From Chloroflexota bacterium (GTDB lineage: Bacteria > Chloroflexota > Limnocylindria > Limnocylindrales > CSP1-4): a stretch of DNA of 10,647 nt. The stretch spans positions 1 through 10,647 of the forward strand of contig JACCQX010000194.1 of assembly GCA_013813905.1 (NCBI GenBank). Reading direction: 5' to 3'. Under the pieces are notes generated by a model. The model worked only from the letters and a program-made list of their open reading frames with translations. It did no database searches and was not told the origin of the DNA. Position 1 is the stretch's first letter, and every line of letters begins with the position of its first letter. Below, one piece after another: positions 1 to 7,000 of this stretch. The position numbers and the translations under genes were made by a program.

Positions 1-125
1 GCCCGGCACGAGCTGCAGCGCCGAGGATCGCTGAAACCGCGATCCGAATAGAACTGCTGCTCACTGGCGGTGAAGGTGAACTCCTGGCTGCAATCCGCGC
101 AACTCAGGGTCCGATCCGTATGCAA
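1..125 (-). CDS. Zinc-ribbon domain protein, 5' part only (runs off left edge)
   Basis: The minus strand reads an open frame from a TTG at 125-123 to the window edge, giving 41 residues. The peptide has CADC at residues 9-12 and CSSC at 37-40, separated by an aromatic-rich stretch (EFTFTASEQQFYSDRGF). This is the pattern of the small 'probable zinc-ribbon' family (PF13451-like), in which two CxxC knuckles hold one zinc. The TTG is chosen because AAGGAG (138-133 on the minus strand) lies exactly 7 nt upstream and no ATG or GTG in this frame fits better. Family members are short cytoplasmic proteins of unknown role, often with little beyond this domain, so only a tail is probably missing. The gene lies downstream of pyruvate kinase on the same strand, but the 214-bp gap argues for its own promoter. 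Function is not known; the domain call is firm. Confidence 0.8.
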   Translation of the reverse strand, partial: MHTDRTLSCADCSQEFTFTASEQQFYSDRGFSDPRRCSSCR

Positions 126-132
126 AGGAACA

Positions 133-138
133 CTCCTT
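133..138 (-). promoter_or_regulatory. Shine-Dalgarno site of the zinc-ribbon gene
   Basis: AAGGAG on the minus strand, 7 nt before the TTG start. It decides the start codon of the partial gene at the left edge. It is one of the few clear ribosome binding sites in the window; most other genes here have none. Confidence 0.7.
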
Positions 139-150
139 CTCGTGCCGGCG

Positions 151-170
151 CCCGCGACCTGTCTCGCGGG
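151..170 (-). promoter_or_regulatory. Hairpin in the leader of the zinc-ribbon gene
   Basis: A perfect 7-bp all-GC-rich stem (CCCGCGA / TCGCGGG) with a 6-nt loop. It lies 12 nt upstream of the Shine-Dalgarno site of the zinc-ribbon gene on the transcribed strand. It could shape the mRNA leader or be an attenuator element. There is no T-run after it. In such GC-rich DNA a stem this short can also arise by chance. Confidence 0.3.
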
Positions 171-210
171 AACCGTGAGAGGAGTGAGTCGTGTGCCGGA
201 CCGATCTATG

Positions 211-228
211 GCCCGGACGTTCCCGGGC
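211..228. repeat. 18-bp interrupted palindrome upstream of the zinc-ribbon gene
   Basis: Half-sites GCCCGG and CCGGGC are separated by ACGTTC. It sits about 90-100 bp upstream of the TTG start, where an operator or a second leader hairpin could lie. No known operator consensus was recognised. Confidence 0.25.
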
Positions 229-310
229 ACGTTTACGCTGCCTATGGTAGCCCATGCGCCGGATCGCGCAAGGGGTGACTTTCGTCCTTCCGATGCAGAT
301 CCAGCGTCGC

Positions 311-327
311 TCGGGCGAGCAGCCCGA
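311..327 (-). terminator. Weak hairpin just after pyk, no T-run
   Basis: The 6-bp stem TCGGGC / GCCCGA with a 5-nt loop begins 12 nt past the pyruvate kinase stop codon on the minus strand. Position fits a transcript 3' end. The missing T-run means it is not a standard intrinsic terminator, so at most it could protect the mRNA end. Confidence 0.2.
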
Positions 328-339
328 TCGAAGCTGTGG

Positions 340-1806
340 TCACCCCAACCGATGGACGCGCAGCACGTTCGTGAGGGCGCGACCGACCGGCGAGCCCGCC
401 ACGATCACCACCGATGCGCCGGTGCCCAGGCCCAGCGACTCCCGCGCCACGCGGTCGATGAGCGCCACCACGGCGTCCGTATCGGCGGGCTGCTCTGCCG
501 CGCCAGCGACCACACCGCGGTAGAGCGCCAGTCGCCGCAGGACGACCGGATCCGCGGACAGGGCCAGGATGGCCTTGTGCGGACGAGCGGCGGACAGGAG
601 GGCGGCGGTACGCCCGCTGGTGGTGTAGCAGGCCAGCGCGCCGATGTGCGGATCCCGGTCGGCGAGGTCGGCCGCAGCGCTGGCGATGGCCCACGCGGCG
701 CGCTGCTCGGCTTCCTCCTCGGTGGGCAGGCCCCCGCCATGGACGGGCCGCCTGTCAGCGACTACCGGCGGCGGGAAGGGCCGCGAGCGCTCGAGCCTGG
801 TCTCGTACGCCGCGCCGTTCGCCTCCGCGAAACCACAGATGCGCATGGCCGCCTTGGCTGCCTCGATGGGATGTCGTCCGATGGCCGTCTCGGCGGAGAG
901 CATCACAGCATCCGCGCCCTCCAGGACGGCCGTCGTCACGTCGCTCGCTTCCGCGCGCGTCGGTCGCGAGTGAGCCGTCATCGACTCGAGCATCTGCGTG
1001 GCCACGATGACCGGCCGTCCGACGGCCAGGGCCGCTGCCACGATGCGCTTCTGGACCAGCGGGATCTCCTCGTAGGGGATCTCCACACCCAGGTCGCCCC
1101 GCGCCACCATGACAGCGTCCGCCCCCTCGAGGATGGCGGCCAGATCCTCCACGGCGGCTCGCGTCTCGAGTTTCGCCACCACGCCCACTCGGTGACGGCC
1201 CAGCAGGGTGCGCAGGCTCGACAGGTCCTGGGCACGGCGCACGAAGGACTGGGCGACCAGGTCGACGCCGATGGAGAGCGCCACCTCCAGGGCCCGCCGA
1301 TCGCGCTCGGTGATGGCGGGCAGGGTCAACCGTTCCGAAGGGATGTTCACGCCGGCCCCGGAGCGCACCGTGCCACCGCGCACCACCTCGGTCTCCAGCA
1401 GGTCACCGGCGGCCAGCACGCGCAGCTCCACGGCCCCGTCGGCCAGGAGCACACGGTCACCGACCTCCAGGTCGGAACCCAGGGCCGGGTGGCTCGTGGA
1501 GACGACGGTCTCGTCGCCCGGCGCGTCATGGCCCCGGATCAGCAGCCGAGCGCCGTCGCGCAGCGTGATGCTGCCGCGCACGAGATCACCGAGGCGGACC
1601 TTGGGTCCAGGCAGGTCGGCCATGAGAGCCACGGGCCAGCCCACAGTGGCGGCGGCCTGGCGCACGGCGGTGGCGGTCCGTCGATGGTCGGCTTCCGTGC
1701 CGTGCGAGAAGTTGAGCCGGGCCACGCTCATGCCCGCCTCGATCAGGGCCGGGATGCGCTCGGCCGAGGCCGGTCCCAGCGTGCAGACGAGCTTCGTGTG
1801 CGGCAT
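340..1806 (-). CDS. pyk: Pyruvate kinase
   Basis: Catalyses phosphoenolpyruvate + ADP to pyruvate + ATP, the last ATP-yielding step of glycolysis, in the cytoplasm. The 488 residues cover the usual bacterial length. N-terminal TKLVCTLGPAS is followed by VARLNFSHG, with the substrate and K+ ligands Arg30, Asn32 and Ser34. GPKVRLG at 67-73 leads into the B domain (about 70-165). The active-site signature AKLE holds Lys212 and Glu214, and MVARGDLGVE (233-242) holds the metal ligand region. ATQMLESM and the RPTRAEASDV stretch follow. The C-terminal domain ends with a TNVLRV segment typical of the family. One mild variation is SAETA in place of the usual SGETA. A GTG six bases upstream (1812) is an alternative start; I prefer ATG 1806 because MPHTK places the beta strand normally. 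No Shine-Dalgarno site is visible. A TAGTAT box ends 8 nt before the ATG, so the mRNA may be leaderless. Confidence 0.95.
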   Translation of the reverse strand: MPHTKLVCTLGPASAERIPALIEAGMSVARLNFSHGTEADHRRTATAVRQAAATVGWPVALMADLPGPKVRLGDLVRGSITLRDGARLLIRGHDAPGDETVVSTSHPALGSDLEVGDRVLLADGAVELRVLAAGDLLETEVVRGGTVRSGAGVNIPSERLTLPAITERDRRALEVALSIGVDLVAQSFVRRAQDLSSLRTLLGRHRVGVVAKLETRAAVEDLAAILEGADAVMVARGDLGVEIPYEEIPLVQKRIVAAALAVGRPVIVATQMLESMTAHSRPTRAEASDVTTAVLEGADAVMLSAETAIGRHPIEAAKAAMRICGFAEANGAAYETRLERSRPFPPPVVADRRPVHGGGLPTEEEAEQRAAWAIASAAADLADRDPHIGALACYTTSGRTAALLSAARPHKAILALSADPVVLRRLALYRGVVAGAAEQPADTDAVVALIDRVARESLGLGTGASVVIVAGSPVGRALTNVLRVHRLG

Positions 1807-1813
1807 GGTCACC

Positions 1814-1819
1814 GATACT
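1814..1819 (+). promoter_or_regulatory. Possible -10 box of the M20 amidohydrolase gene
   Basis: GATACT on the plus strand, about 74 nt before the ATG at 1894. It shares five bases with the pyk -10-like box on the other strand. No -35 box is obvious, and the box is only a fair match to the consensus. Confidence 0.25.
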
Positions 1820-1820
1820 A
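1815..1820 (-). promoter_or_regulatory. Putative -10 box of pyk
   Basis: TAGTAT on the minus strand, 8 nt before the ATG at 1806. This distance would put transcription start at or next to the start codon. No convincing -35 box was seen. The site overlaps a GATACT on the opposite strand. Confidence 0.4.
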
Positions 1821-1883
1821 CGACCCCGGTGGACTACGACGACCCGGCGCCAGCCCGCGCCGGAGAAGCCCGCGCCGCGCAGC

Positions 1884-1888
1884 AAGGA
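1884..1888 (+). promoter_or_regulatory. Shine-Dalgarno site of the M20 gene
   Basis: AAGGA, 5 nt before the ATG at 1894. It overlaps the competing ATG at 1888 and so favours the second ATG as start. Confidence 0.5.
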
Positions 1889-1893
1889 TGGAC

Positions 1894-3102
1894 ATGCCCG
1901 ACGAAGCCAAGCGCACCGCCCAGCGCGTCATCGAGCAGGCTCGCGAGCCGCTCATCGCGCTCAGCCACCGTCTCCACGCCGATCCCGAGATCGCCTTCGA
2001 GGAGGTCATGGCCAGCGGCTGGGTGGCTGACTGGCTCGACGCGGCCGGGTTCGCCGTGACGCGGCAGCTGGGCGGTCTGCCCACGGCCGTCGCCGGGGTG
2101 TACGGCGACGGCCCGCTGCATGTGGCCGTCATCGCCGAGTACGACGCCCTGCCCGGCGTGGGCCACGCCTGCGGCCACAACATCATCTGTGCCGCGGCGG
2201 TGGGGGCGGCGCTGGGACTCAAGGCGGTCGCCGATGAGGTCGGCCTGCGCGTGAGCCTCATCGGCACACCCGCCGAGGAGGGCGGTGGCGGCAAGATCCG
2301 ACTCTTGCAGGAAGGCGCCTTCGCCGGCGTCCACGCCGCGATGATGGTCCACCCCGCACCGCGCGACACGCTCGATCCGTTGATCCTGGCGGCGCAGACG
2401 CTGGAGATCGAGTACACCGGTCGAGAGGCGCACGCGGCCGGTGCCCCGGAGCTGGGCATCAACGCGGCGGACGCCTTCGTGGTCGCACAGGTCGGCATCG
2501 GGCTCCTGCGCCAGCACCTGCCGCCGATGACGCGCGTGCACGGCATCGTCGACCACGGCGGTGATGCGCCCAACATCGTGCCCGCCCACACACGCGGTCG
2601 GTTCATGGTCCGCGCCCGCACCACCGACGAGCTCGACGCGCTGCGTGATCGCGTGGTGGCTTGCTTCGAAGCCGGGGCGCTGGCCACCGGTGCACGCCTG
2701 GCGGTCAGCCCCCGCGTGCGCTATGCCCACCTGGAGCAGGATCCCGACATCCTCGAGCGGTACCGCCTCAACGCGGCGGCGCTCGGGAGACGGTTCCACC
2801 CATTCGCGGCCTCCGGGCTGGGTCCCGTCTCCACGGACATGGGCGACGTCTCCCTGGCGCTGCCCTCGATCCACCCCATGATCGGCATCGATTCGCTGCC
2901 CGCGGTCAACCATCAGCCGGAGTTCACCGCTGCCGCGGCCTCTCCGGCGGGCGACCTGGCTGTCCAGGACGGGGCCCTGGCGATGGCCTGGACGGCCATC
3001 GACCTGGTCCTGGACGAGGCGCTCCGCGAGCGGCTCATCGAGGATGAGCAGCTGCGCGCCGAGGCTGCCGAGCTGGATGGGGGACCCTCAGCCGGCGCGT
3101 AG
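1894..3102 (+). CDS. M20 family amidohydrolase / metallopeptidase (M20D, AbgB/PM20D2-like)
   Basis: A cytoplasmic binuclear metal hydrolase predicted to cleave an amide bond in an N-acyl amino acid or a small dipeptide. The 402 residues show the family's landmarks in order: HRLHADPE near the N terminus (25-32), AEYDALPG (81-88), the metal-binding HACGHN (91-96, with Cys93 and His95), the Glu pair 128-129 in TPAEEGGGG, His153 in VHPAP, a dimerisation lid domain in the middle, and the late metal ligand His340 in NHQPEF. The Cys in HACGHN and the AEYDALPG stretch point to the M20D subgroup that includes aminobenzoyl-glutamate hydrolase subunit B and PM20D2. The exact substrate cannot be read. 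The start at 1894 is chosen over the in-frame ATG at 1888 because AAGGA ends 5 nt before it. The open frame continues far upstream through the pyk antisense strand, which is not coding. There is no signal peptide. The 3' end overlaps the methyltransferase gene by 15 bp. Confidence 0.9.
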   Translation: MPDEAKRTAQRVIEQAREPLIALSHRLHADPEIAFEEVMASGWVADWLDAAGFAVTRQLGGLPTAVAGVYGDGPLHVAVIAEYDALPGVGHACGHNIICAAAVGAALGLKAVADEVGLRVSLIGTPAEEGGGGKIRLLQEGAFAGVHAAMMVHPAPRDTLDPLILAAQTLEIEYTGREAHAAGAPELGINAADAFVVAQVGIGLLRQHLPPMTRVHGIVDHGGDAPNIVPAHTRGRFMVRARTTDELDALRDRVVACFEAGALATGARLAVSPRVRYAHLEQDPDILERYRLNAAALGRRFHPFAASGLGPVSTDMGDVSLALPSIHPMIGIDSLPAVNHQPEFTAAAASPAGDLAVQDGALAMAWTAIDLVLDEALRERLIEDEQLRAEAAELDGGPSAGA

Positions 3103-3990
3103 CACCAGGATGTGCTGATGGACGATGTTGGGCACGAAGCTCCGGGGATAGCCGTAGGGTCGTAGCCGGCTGCCGGCCTGGTACCAGATCAGATCGCCCT
3201 TGGTCACGAAGCCGGCCCGCTCCGCGCGAGCACAGAGATCGGCCCCGGTGAAGCGGTACCGTCCGTCCTGGTACGCGTCGCGCACGATGACCGTGGCGTA
3301 ACGCCGATCACGCAAGACGCGTCGCAACTCTCTGAAGATCGCTTCCATCCGATCCAGGTACTCGGGGTAGGACGCGCTGTTGGCGAGGTCGGCAGGATCC
3401 GCGCTGACCATGGCGTAGTCCGTGCGGCGATTGGCGAAGGACTCGGCCAGGCGTCCGCCGGCCATGGTCATGGCCATCTGCGGGTTGTAGGGCGGGTCGG
3501 TGGCCACGAAGTCGACCGAGCCGGCCTCGAGTCCCGGCAGTCGAGCCAGCGAGTCCCCCACCTCCAGGCGGCAGCCGGCGGCATCGAAGGTGCGCGGACC
3601 GCCCGGATCGGCGTTGCCCAGGTCGGCCAGGTGTGGACCGGCCCCATCCCCCTGCCGCATGGCGTCGCGCACCACCTTCTGATACACCTCGACCCAGCGC
3701 GATTCCAGCTCGAAGCCGAGGGCGCGCCTCGGCGCGCGGCAGATGGCGGCACCGAGCAGGGTCCCGCCCACGCCCGCGAAGGGATCCAGCACAAGCTCGT
3801 CCCGTTTGGTGAAGAACTCGATGAGCCGTGCCATCAGCCGCGGGGGCTTGTTCGCGCCGTGGGCCTTGCGCTCCGCGTGACCCAGCTCGGAGGGATAGGC
3901 GGAGGTCCACAGCGACTTGGTGAAGTAGAGCCACGCCTCTCCCGACATCTCGTTGAGGGTGTTATCGGGGTGGCTGGAGGCCTGGCTCAT
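3088..3990 (-). CDS. Orphan site-specific DNA methyltransferase (N4-cytosine/N6-adenine type)
   Basis: An amino-methyltransferase that would transfer a methyl group from S-adenosylmethionine to an exocyclic amine in DNA. The 300 residues hold a motif X-like KPPRLMARLIEFF (48-60), motif I DPFAGVGG (69-76) for cofactor binding, a GFELESRW stretch typical of the second strand, and the catalytic motif IV DPPYN at 165-169. The order X-I-IV resembles the alpha or gamma layout. No separate large target-recognition domain is evident. The N-terminal piece EAWLYFTKSLW is shared, from memory, with a conserved family of such enzymes. The start is set at ATG 3990 (MSQASSH); the frame continues to 4077, but that part is a poor, Pro-rich shadow overlapping the divergent regulator gene. 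No Shine-Dalgarno site is present. A GATACT box lies 6 nt upstream, so the transcript may be leaderless. No restriction endonuclease gene is next to it, hence 'orphan'. An RNA substrate is less likely, as no THUMP or similar domain is seen. Confidence 0.85.
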   Translation of the reverse strand: MSQASSHPDNTLNEMSGEAWLYFTKSLWTSAYPSELGHAERKAHGANKPPRLMARLIEFFTKRDELVLDPFAGVGGTLLGAAICRAPRRALGFELESRWVEVYQKVVRDAMRQGDGAGPHLADLGNADPGGPRTFDAAGCRLEVGDSLARLPGLEAGSVDFVATDPPYNPQMAMTMAGGRLAESFANRRTDYAMVSADPADLANSASYPEYLDRMEAIFRELRRVLRDRRYATVIVRDAYQDGRYRFTGADLCARAERAGFVTKGDLIWYQAGSRLRPYGYPRSFVPNIVHQHILVLRAG

Positions 3991-3996
3991 GGGGCA

Positions 3997-4002
3997 AGTA
4001 TC
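3997..4002 (-). promoter_or_regulatory. Putative -10 box of the DNA methyltransferase gene
   Basis: GATACT on the minus strand with a 6-nt spacer (TGCCCC) to the ATG at 3990. This would give a leaderless mRNA. No good -35 box can be seen. Confidence 0.45.
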
Positions 4003-4016
4003 GGCGCCCGCACGCG

Positions 4017-4022
4017 TATGCT
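4017..4022 (+). promoter_or_regulatory. Putative -10 box of the LuxR-family regulator gene
   Basis: TATGCT with a 6-nt spacer (TCGAGC) to the ATG at 4029. The spacing matches that of the divergent methyltransferase box. Transcription would begin at the A of the ATG. No -35 box is recognisable. There is no Shine-Dalgarno site. Confidence 0.45.
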
Positions 4023-4028
4023 TCGAGC

Positions 4029-7000
4029 ATGGCGTTGGTGGGCCGCGAGCAAGAGCTGGCGGAGCTGGCCGAGGCACTCCAGCGGGCGGCCCAGGGGGAG
4101 TCGGGCCGCGTGGTGCTGGCCGGTCCCGCGGGGATCGGCATCTCCTGCCTCCTCGACGAGTCGGAGACCCGCCTGGACGACGTGCCCGGGCTCATCGTCG
4201 CGCGCGGCCATGCCACCGAACCGCAGGCCGGGCTGCCCTACGCGGTCCTGGCTGAGGCATTGGAAGGCGCTTTGGCCGCCCTTCCGGACGAGCGCTTCCG
4301 TGCCACCGTGGCGCCCGCCGCCCATGACCTCGCCGCGCTCCTGCCGTCGCTGGTCCCTCGCCTGGACGCGTTGGGCATCGCCCGGGAAGCACCGAGCCTG
4401 GAGGCCGCCGAGCAGGTGGGCAGCCGGGTCGCGGAGTCGATCCGAAGGACGCTCGAGCGGATCGCGGCGACGGGGGTGTTGTTGCTCATCCTGGAGGATC
4501 TGCACTGGTCGGATCCCGCCACCCGCCATCTCATCGAGTCGCTTCAGGGCGTCGCGCGACCGTCCTCCCTCTGCCTGCTGGTCACCTTCCAGCCGGATGA
4601 GCTGCACCGGCGACACCCGGCTCGAGACTTCCTCTCCGGGCTGATGCGCGCGCCCGGTGCCCACGTCATACAGCCGGCACCCCTCTCGGGAGTGGAACTG
4701 GCCGAGCTATGCCATGCGCTCGAGGGCGAGCGGCCCTCGGGCAGCTCGCTGGCCGCCCTCTCGGAAGGCTCGGGCGGGAATCCGTTGCTGGCGGTGCAGC
4801 TGATCACGGCGCGCCGCGCCCTGGCCGGGCTGCGGCTCTCGGATCCGTTCGACGAGGTGCTGGGCGCCCGGCTCGACGCCCTCTCGCCTGGGGCGCTGCG
4901 CTCCGTCCGACTGCTGGCCGCTGCGCGCCGCCCGCTGCCTCGAGCGACCTGCCTGGGTTTGGCGCTGCCCGAGGGGCACCTGTCCGGCTCGGCCGTCAAC
5001 GAGGCCATCGACAGCGGGCTGCTGGTCGAGCGCGCCGGGCGCACGGGTCTCGGTATCGCCCATGAGCTCTATGCCGAGGGTATCGAGGCTCTTTGCCTGC
5101 CGCCGGAACGACACGCCTTCCATGCCGCTCTGGCGGGCTCAGCGGAGCTGCCGTCTGCGGAGGCGGCCTGGCACTGGGCGGCCGCCTCCCGTACGGTGGC
5201 GGCGCGCGCGTCACACCTGGCGGCCGGTCTGGCCGCCGAGCGCCTGGATCCCGGCGAGACGGCACTGTTGCACTATCAGAGCGCGCTGGAGCTGGGCGAT
5301 CCGCTCGGGGAGGGCTCCGACCGAGCGGTCGATCTGGCCGCCACCCTGGCGGCGGCCGCGCGGGCGGCGGCTGTGGGCGGCTCGTTCCGTCGCGCGGCGG
5401 CCCTGATCCGCCGAGCCATCGACTCGCGGCCCCGACGGCAGCGAACCTCGCCGCGCACGGGGAGCATCCGTGAGGCCGCCTTGACCGACGCCCAGCGCCA
5501 GGCTCGACGAGACGACTCTCTGCGGCTGGCCGAGCTGTATACGCAGTTGGGTCGCTACCGGTGGGATGGCGGCGACCTGGTGGGCGGCATCGCGGCACTG
5601 CACGACGCGCTCGAGATGATGCCTGCCGAGCCCAGCCCGGGCCGGGCGCGGGCGCTGGCGGTGCTGGCGCAGCATCTGATGATCGACGGCCGGTTCCAGG
5701 AGAGTGCCGCCCTCGCCAGGGAGGCCCGGGCGGTAGCCGCACGGACGGAGCCACCCGCGCTTCCTGAAGCGGGCCACGCGACGTGCACCCTGGGCGTGGA
5801 CACCGCCTACCTGGGCGAGCTGGACCGTGGCCTGGCGCTCCTGGAGGAGGCCACCGACGTCGCCCGCCGCACCGGCCGGCTGGACGATCTCATGCGTGCC
5901 TACGCCAACCGGACCACCCTGCTCGACCTCGATTCGCGGCGGGAAGCGGCGCTCGCCGTGGTCAATAAGGGCATCCGCGATGCGCGCGACGCCGGGCTCG
6001 GTGACACATATGGTGCGTTCCTGCGTGGCAACGCGGCGGACATCCTGTTCATGCTCGGTCGCTGGGAAGAATCGGAGGTAGAGTGCCGGGCAGGCTTGGC
6101 CGGCCGGCCGGCCGGCGTAGCCTGGTTCAGCCCCATCCTCTACCTCGGCCTGGTGTTGGTCGAGTCTCGTGCCGACGAGGAAGCCACTCGCCTGGTGGGC
6201 CGCACGCTGCTCCAGTTGGAACAGGTGCCGGCGGGTCAATGGACGGCCCTGGTGCTGCGCACGGCAGTCAGCCTGCTGCTGTGGCGGGGTCAGGCGGATG
6301 AAGCGGTCACCGTCGCGACCGCGGCCTGGGACCGCGTCATGGAGACCGGCGATGCCGGGCAGATCGCGCTGGCCGCCTCGACCTGCCTGGAAGCGGCCGC
6401 CACGCTCACGGAGGTCGGCCGTCAGGCGCGCGACTATCCGGCCGTCGCGCGGGCGGGAGGACTGGCTGGTCGTGCGCTGCCTGACTCGGAGCGGGCCGTC
6501 GCGGCTAGCGCGCTTCCCCCGACGCTCGGTGCGCGGCGTGAAGCGGAACTCCACCTCGAGACAGCGCGAGCGCAGCTGGCCCGGCTGCGCGGGCGCCCTT
6601 CTGCTGCCCGCTGGGCGCGTGTGGCCGACGGCTGGGCGGCTGTCCCGGTGCCCTATCAGGTGGCCAAGGCTCGCTGGTGGCAGGCACTCGCGCTACTACA
6701 GGCTGGCGAAGGCCGCGAGCCTGCACGACGGCCGTTACAGGAAGCGTGGCAGATCGCCAGCGAGTTGCCCGCTCAACCTCTGCGCCGCGCCTTGGCCGAC
6801 CTCGCCCGCAGGGCGCGCATCGACCTGCCGGGCGCCTCCGGCCTGGCCAGGCCGGCACCGCCCTCCACCCGCATCGTGCCCGATCGCGCCGTGGACGAGG
6901 GGCCCTTCCTCCCGCGCGGGATCGGCGAGCGGCAGATGCTGTCGGTCAGTCCAGGCCCCGCAGCCTCCGATCGGTCCACCACGGCGCGGGCCATCGGCCA

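Larger units (their letters stand above)
126..339. other. Non-coding gap between pyk and the zinc-ribbon gene
   Basis: I see no gene in this 214-bp gap. It lies after the pyruvate kinase stop codon and before the zinc-ribbon start (both on the minus strand), so it should hold the 3' end of pyk and the promoter and leader of the small gene. Three short perfect hairpins are present (311-327, 211-228, 151-170, in order of minus-strand transcription). None is followed by a T-run, so none is a classical terminator. Weak -10-like words occur on the minus strand (TACCAT near 246; CATAGAT near 208), without a matching -35 box. Open frames crossing the gap on either strand are extensions of shadows from the pyk region. 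Confidence 0.6.

Noticed and set aside
70..1893. Long plus-strand open frame running from position 70 into the M20 gene (would give a 1010-residue fusion).
   Set aside because: The part before 1894 is antisense to pyruvate kinase, is Arg/Gly/His-rich and has no family features. The M20 domain starts normally at 1894 with a ribosome binding site.
1834..2913. Minus-strand frames of 289 and 359 codons opposite the M20 gene.
   Set aside because: Shadows of a strongly supported gene with all its metal ligands on the plus strand; no domain seen in the shadows.
6098..6115. Run of GGCC units (four in a row).
   Set aside because: It fits Gly-Arg-Pro-Ala-Gly codons in a GC-rich gene; nothing else marks it as functional.
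5211..6554. A 447-codon minus-strand open frame inside the LuxR regulator gene.
   Set aside because: High-GC coding DNA gives long antisense frames. The translation is Arg/Gln/Gly-rich without a recognisable domain, while the plus strand has a coherent regulator with helical repeats.
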